From: Rhizobium rosettiformans W3
GTDB lineage: Bacteria; Pseudomonadota; Alphaproteobacteria; Rhizobiales; Rhizobiaceae
DNA length: 64,000 nucleotides
Reading direction: 5' to 3'
NCBI RefSeq assembly: GCF_004912135.1
Contig: NZ_STGU01000012.1
Span: 62,001 to 126,000 of the forward strand
The notes below the pieces were generated by a model. It saw only the letters and a list, made by a program, of their open reading frames with translations, made no database searches and was not told the DNA's origin. A program made the translations under genes and the position numbers. Position 1 is the first letter of the stretch; each line of letters starts with the position of its first letter. This document shows positions 62,701 to 64,000 of this stretch, piece by piece.

Positions 62701-63262
62701 TTGCGTCGGTGTGGCGCGTGCCGAAGATGACGGCAAAGCAGGCGAGAATAAAGGCGACGATGAGCGGCAGGTCGATGAAATAGAGATTGCCGGTGCCGAT
62801 CCCGTAGGCCGTGGGGTCCATGACGGCGGCAACCGAACTGGACACGGCTTTGAGCTGCAACGCGATGTAGGGAATGATGCCGACGAGATAGATGACCGTG
62901 ACCAGCATGCCGACCACGGGGTTCTTGCCGTAGCGTGCGGCCACGAAGTCGGCCCCGGAGGTAATCTTCTCGGTTTTCGCAAGCTCGACGATCCGTCTGA
63001 GGATCGGCATGCCGAGCGTATACATCAGGATCGGCCCGATATAGATCGCCATGAACTCGAGGCCATGCTGCGCGGCAAGACCGACGCCACCGAAATAGGT
63101 CCAGGAGGTGCAGTAGACGGCAAGGCTGAGGGCATAGACGACAGGCCGGCCGCCGGCGGGCACGCCATGCACGCGCGTTTTGCGGTCGCCGTAGCTCGCA
63201 ACGGCAAACAGAAACAACAGGTAGCCGATCGCTGACGCAACGATGATCCAGCCTGGGAACAC
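59756..63262 (-). CDS. CrbS-like hybrid sensor histidine kinase with SLC5 transporter domain
   Basis: 1168 residues in the order: sodium/solute symporter-like domain with about 13 helices (1-510), STAC domain (about 540-640), PAS (about 645-770; [20 protein letters not shown]), coiled coil, HisKA with His near 809 ([20 protein letters not shown]), HATPase ([33 protein letters not shown]) and a receiver with Asp near 1094 ([15 protein letters not shown]). This is the CrbS/MxtR architecture, known to control acetate utilisation with a LuxR-type regulator. GGAGG lies five bases before GTG 63262. The candidate partner is at 32769-33416. Confidence 0.9.
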   Translation of the reverse strand: MFPGWIIVASAIGYLLFLFAVASYGDRKTRVHGVPAGGRPVVYALSLAVYCTSWTYFGGVGLAAQHGLEFMAIYIGPILMYTLGMPILRRIVELAKTEKITSGADFVAARYGKNPVVGMLVTVIYLVGIIPYIALQLKAVSSSVAAVMDPTAYGIGTGNLYFIDLPLIVAFILACFAVIFGTRHTDATEHQDGLILAIAMESVVKLVAFWTLGIFVIWVMFDGPADLWQKATESEAVMAALSHETPASRWILLIALSAFAIIMLPRQFHVTVVENRTPRELKLAGILMPIYLIVINIFVLPAAIAGILIFGGSGDADLYVLSLPLEAGSGFVSLLTFIGGFSAATAMVIVASVALAIMVSNDMVLPIFLRQKLLGRPSQREDFAKTLLHIRRTAIFGVLLLGYVYFRSADNTTGLAKIGLLSFTAIAQIAPAMFGGLIWRRANARGAIAGLTIGFFVWAYLLFLPSLGAEDHSWIASAVLGFLLPGLSMFEPQYADPLVNATIFSLLINTLAFIIGSLSRNPRPVERIQSAIFIKRQPRSNSATRGWKTSVAVGDLKAAIARYLGNERMERSFRSYEQTAGRKLADDSPADMAFIHFSEQLLGSAIGSSSARLVLSLILQKAEDPSADTVWLLDQASEALQYNQDMMQTALAQMEQGIAVFDASDRLTIWNRRFRTLLDLPEHVGQVGFPLIDMIAILAQRGDVPAGETQAVIRSFHQFDRPFQMVLGGGKRIIEVRCNLMPDKGLVATFSDITARVEADQALKQANETLEQRVSERTAELTRVNHALAEARAAADEANIGKTRFFAAAGHDILQPLNAARLYSSSLVERLGDSENSALVGNIDSALESVESILGAVLDISRLDTGAMKPRFSSVPLNSLLQRIETDFAPMAREKNLKLVVMPTTLSVRSDPTLLRRLVQNLVSNAIKYTPSGRVVVGARRQGDQVVVQVTDSGIGIPSSKFRTVFKEFARLEEGMRTASGLGLGLSIVDRIAKVLQHPVELSSKPGKGTTFKVVMPLDVAKPTAKGVVPIDAGSRTTPALQGFRVLCIDNEPKILEGMQLLISGWGCDVECAGSIADMDELIKDGKVPDLVIADYHLGDGSGIGAILRLRALTQSDIPALLITADRSAEVRAEAERHSITLQHKPVRPAALRAFITQVSSQRSAAAE

Positions 63263-63465
63263 CTTTTCCTCCTCGACTGCGCCCGAGCCGGAACCTTAGG
63301 CCATGTCTGCGCCTTTTGAAATCGTTTCGGCCATTGACCTTAGTCGAAGTGAAAACGCCGAACGTGAAGATTCACCATTTTCGAATGGACAAATTTTCAT
63401 TAACCATTGCAACCGGATGGCCAAGATTTGGCCTTTCCCGGTCAGGACACAGAAGGAGCAGGGGC

Positions 63466-63891
63466 ATGTTACAGGAATTCAAGACTTTCATCGCGCGCGG
63501 CAACGTCATGGACCTAGCGGTCGGCGTGATCATCGGCGGCGCATTCGGGCTCATCGTCAACTCGCTGGTGGAAGACATCGTGATGCCCGTGGTCGGCGTC
63601 ATTTTCGGCGGCTTCGACTTCTCGAACTATTTCGTGCCCCTGAGCAGCAATGTCACCGCCAACTCGCTTGCAGCCGCGCGCGAACAGGGCGCAGTCTTCG
63701 CCTATGGCAATTTCATCACCGTGGTCATCAACTTCCTGATCCTCGCCTGGATCATCTTCCTCATGGTCAAGGGCGTGAACACCCTGCGCAAGTCCATGGA
63801 GAAGGAAGAACTGAAGGCCTCCGAAGCAGCTCCGCCGCCGGCCGACGTCCTCCTGCTGACCGAAATCCGCGACCTTCTGAAGACCCGCTGA
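63466..63891 (+). CDS. mscL: large-conductance mechanosensitive channel
   Basis: 141 residues, homopentameric membrane channel that opens under membrane tension to release solutes on hypo-osmotic shock. The N-terminal amphipathic helix ([20 protein letters not shown]), the pore helix [20 protein letters not shown] and the second helix [20 protein letters not shown] are clear, followed by a charged cytoplasmic bundle. AAGGAG lies before ATG 63466; a longer open frame has no support. An 11 bp tandem duplication spans the stop codon. Confidence 0.96.
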   Translation: MLQEFKTFIARGNVMDLAVGVIIGGAFGLIVNSLVEDIVMPVVGVIFGGFDFSNYFVPLSSNVTANSLAAAREQGAVFAYGNFITVVINFLILAWIIFLMVKGVNTLRKSMEKEELKASEAAPPPADVLLLTEIRDLLKTR

Positions 63892-63898
63892 AGACCCG
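63877..63898 (+). repeat. 11 bp tandem duplication at the mscL stop
   Basis: CTGAAGACCCG occurs twice in tandem (63877-63887, 63888-63898). The first copy encodes the last residues and the second holds the stop codon. If the unit is variable, the mscL C-terminus would be altered only slightly. Confidence 0.8.
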
Positions 63899-63908
63899 CT
63901 GAGGAACC

Positions 63909-63934
63909 GCTGCGACGCGTCCGAGGGTCGCAGC
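63909..63934. repeat. hairpin downstream of mscL
   Basis: GCTGCGAC and GTCGCAGC are perfect 8 bp arms around a 10 nt loop, 18 bp past the mscL stop. No U-run follows, so it is at best a factor-assisted terminator or an mRNA-stabilising structure. Confidence 0.5.
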
Positions 63935-63972
63935 ATCCATCAGCGAGATCGATTTCATCCTCAAGGAATATC

Positions 63973-64000
63973 ATGGGATTTTTGCCCAACGATCGGTTAG
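63973..64000 (+). CDS. probable start of the next gene (partial)
   Basis: ATG 63973 has AAGGA seven bases upstream and the frame reads MGFLPNDRL to the window edge. Nine codons are visible, so no product can be named. The hairpin at 63909-63934 separates it from mscL. Confidence 0.4.

Noticed and set aside
61403..63235. Plus-strand open frame of about 610 codons
   Set aside because: Antisense to the SLC5 part of the hybrid kinase; a shadow of a GC-rich membrane gene.

Overview
The window reads as a chromosomal segment of an alphaproteobacterium of the order Rhizobiales, most likely Rhizobiaceae (Rhizobium/Agrobacterium relatives). The support is GC-rich coding, a GcrA-type cell-cycle regulator, a PodJ-like polarity protein, a SAM-II riboswitch in front of metZ, a RIME-like palindromic repeat, the phoR-pstSCAB-phoU-phoB cluster, and several conserved rhizobial families of unknown function (DUF1176, TIGR02186, DUF6460). 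It is almost entirely housekeeping chromosome. I see no prophage, insertion sequence, CRISPR array or rRNA operon.

Layout. 1-4.5 kb: the tail of an unidentified protein, pgi, fadD, a PRC-barrel protein and tRNA-Thr(CGU). 4.7-9.1 kb: a secreted DUF1176 protein, a nitronate monooxygenase homologue, a membrane-anchored unknown and ppk2. 9.3-17 kb: the complete phosphate-starvation cluster phoR, pstS, pstC, pstA, pstB, phoU, phoB, with a triple Pho box and a terminator after pstS. 17.1-21.3 kb: gcrA facing argD-argF-hslO across a 436 bp gap packed with GANTC (CcrM) sites. 21.4-27.9 kb: MYG1 family, apaG, metZ with its SAM-II riboswitch, dcd, tRNA-Gly(CCC), an FMN reductase and a VOC-dioxygenase/esterase fusion. 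27.8-38.7 kb: a GspE_N-GT2 glycosyltransferase, an orphan solute-binding protein, TerB-like and nuclease-like proteins, an S24 repressor, an ErdR/CrbR-type response regulator, pyrD, a MATE exporter and others. 38.8-45.4 kb: yitT-like, a PemK/Phd toxin-antitoxin pair, the ligase-associated helicase and PdeM nuclease, and a TIGR02186-TauE pair. 45.6-55.2 kb: podJ and a fadE-fadA-fadB beta-oxidation operon interrupted by a RIME-like repeat. 55.2-64 kb: glycerophosphodiesterase, GH32, an atypical pyruvate kinase, a CrbS-type SLC5-STAC-PAS-HK-REC sensor kinase and mscL.

Separated genes share regulatory logic. A palindrome of the LiuR (MerR-family) type, TTKACGT-N-ACGTMAA, sits in front of fadD, the nitronate monooxygenase and the fadE-A-B operon, suggesting one fatty-acid/branched-chain regulon. 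The CrbS-like kinase (59.8-63.3 kb) and the CrbR-like regulator (32.8-33.4 kb) look like two unlinked halves of an acetate-switch system. GcrA, the GANTC-rich gcrA upstream region and the GANTC-bearing podJ promoter point to methylation-linked cell-cycle control.

Start codons were chosen from Shine-Dalgarno spacing and family lengths. Where the longest open frame had an unsupported N-terminal extension I trimmed it and say so. All functional names are recognition from sequence features, since no database search could be run.
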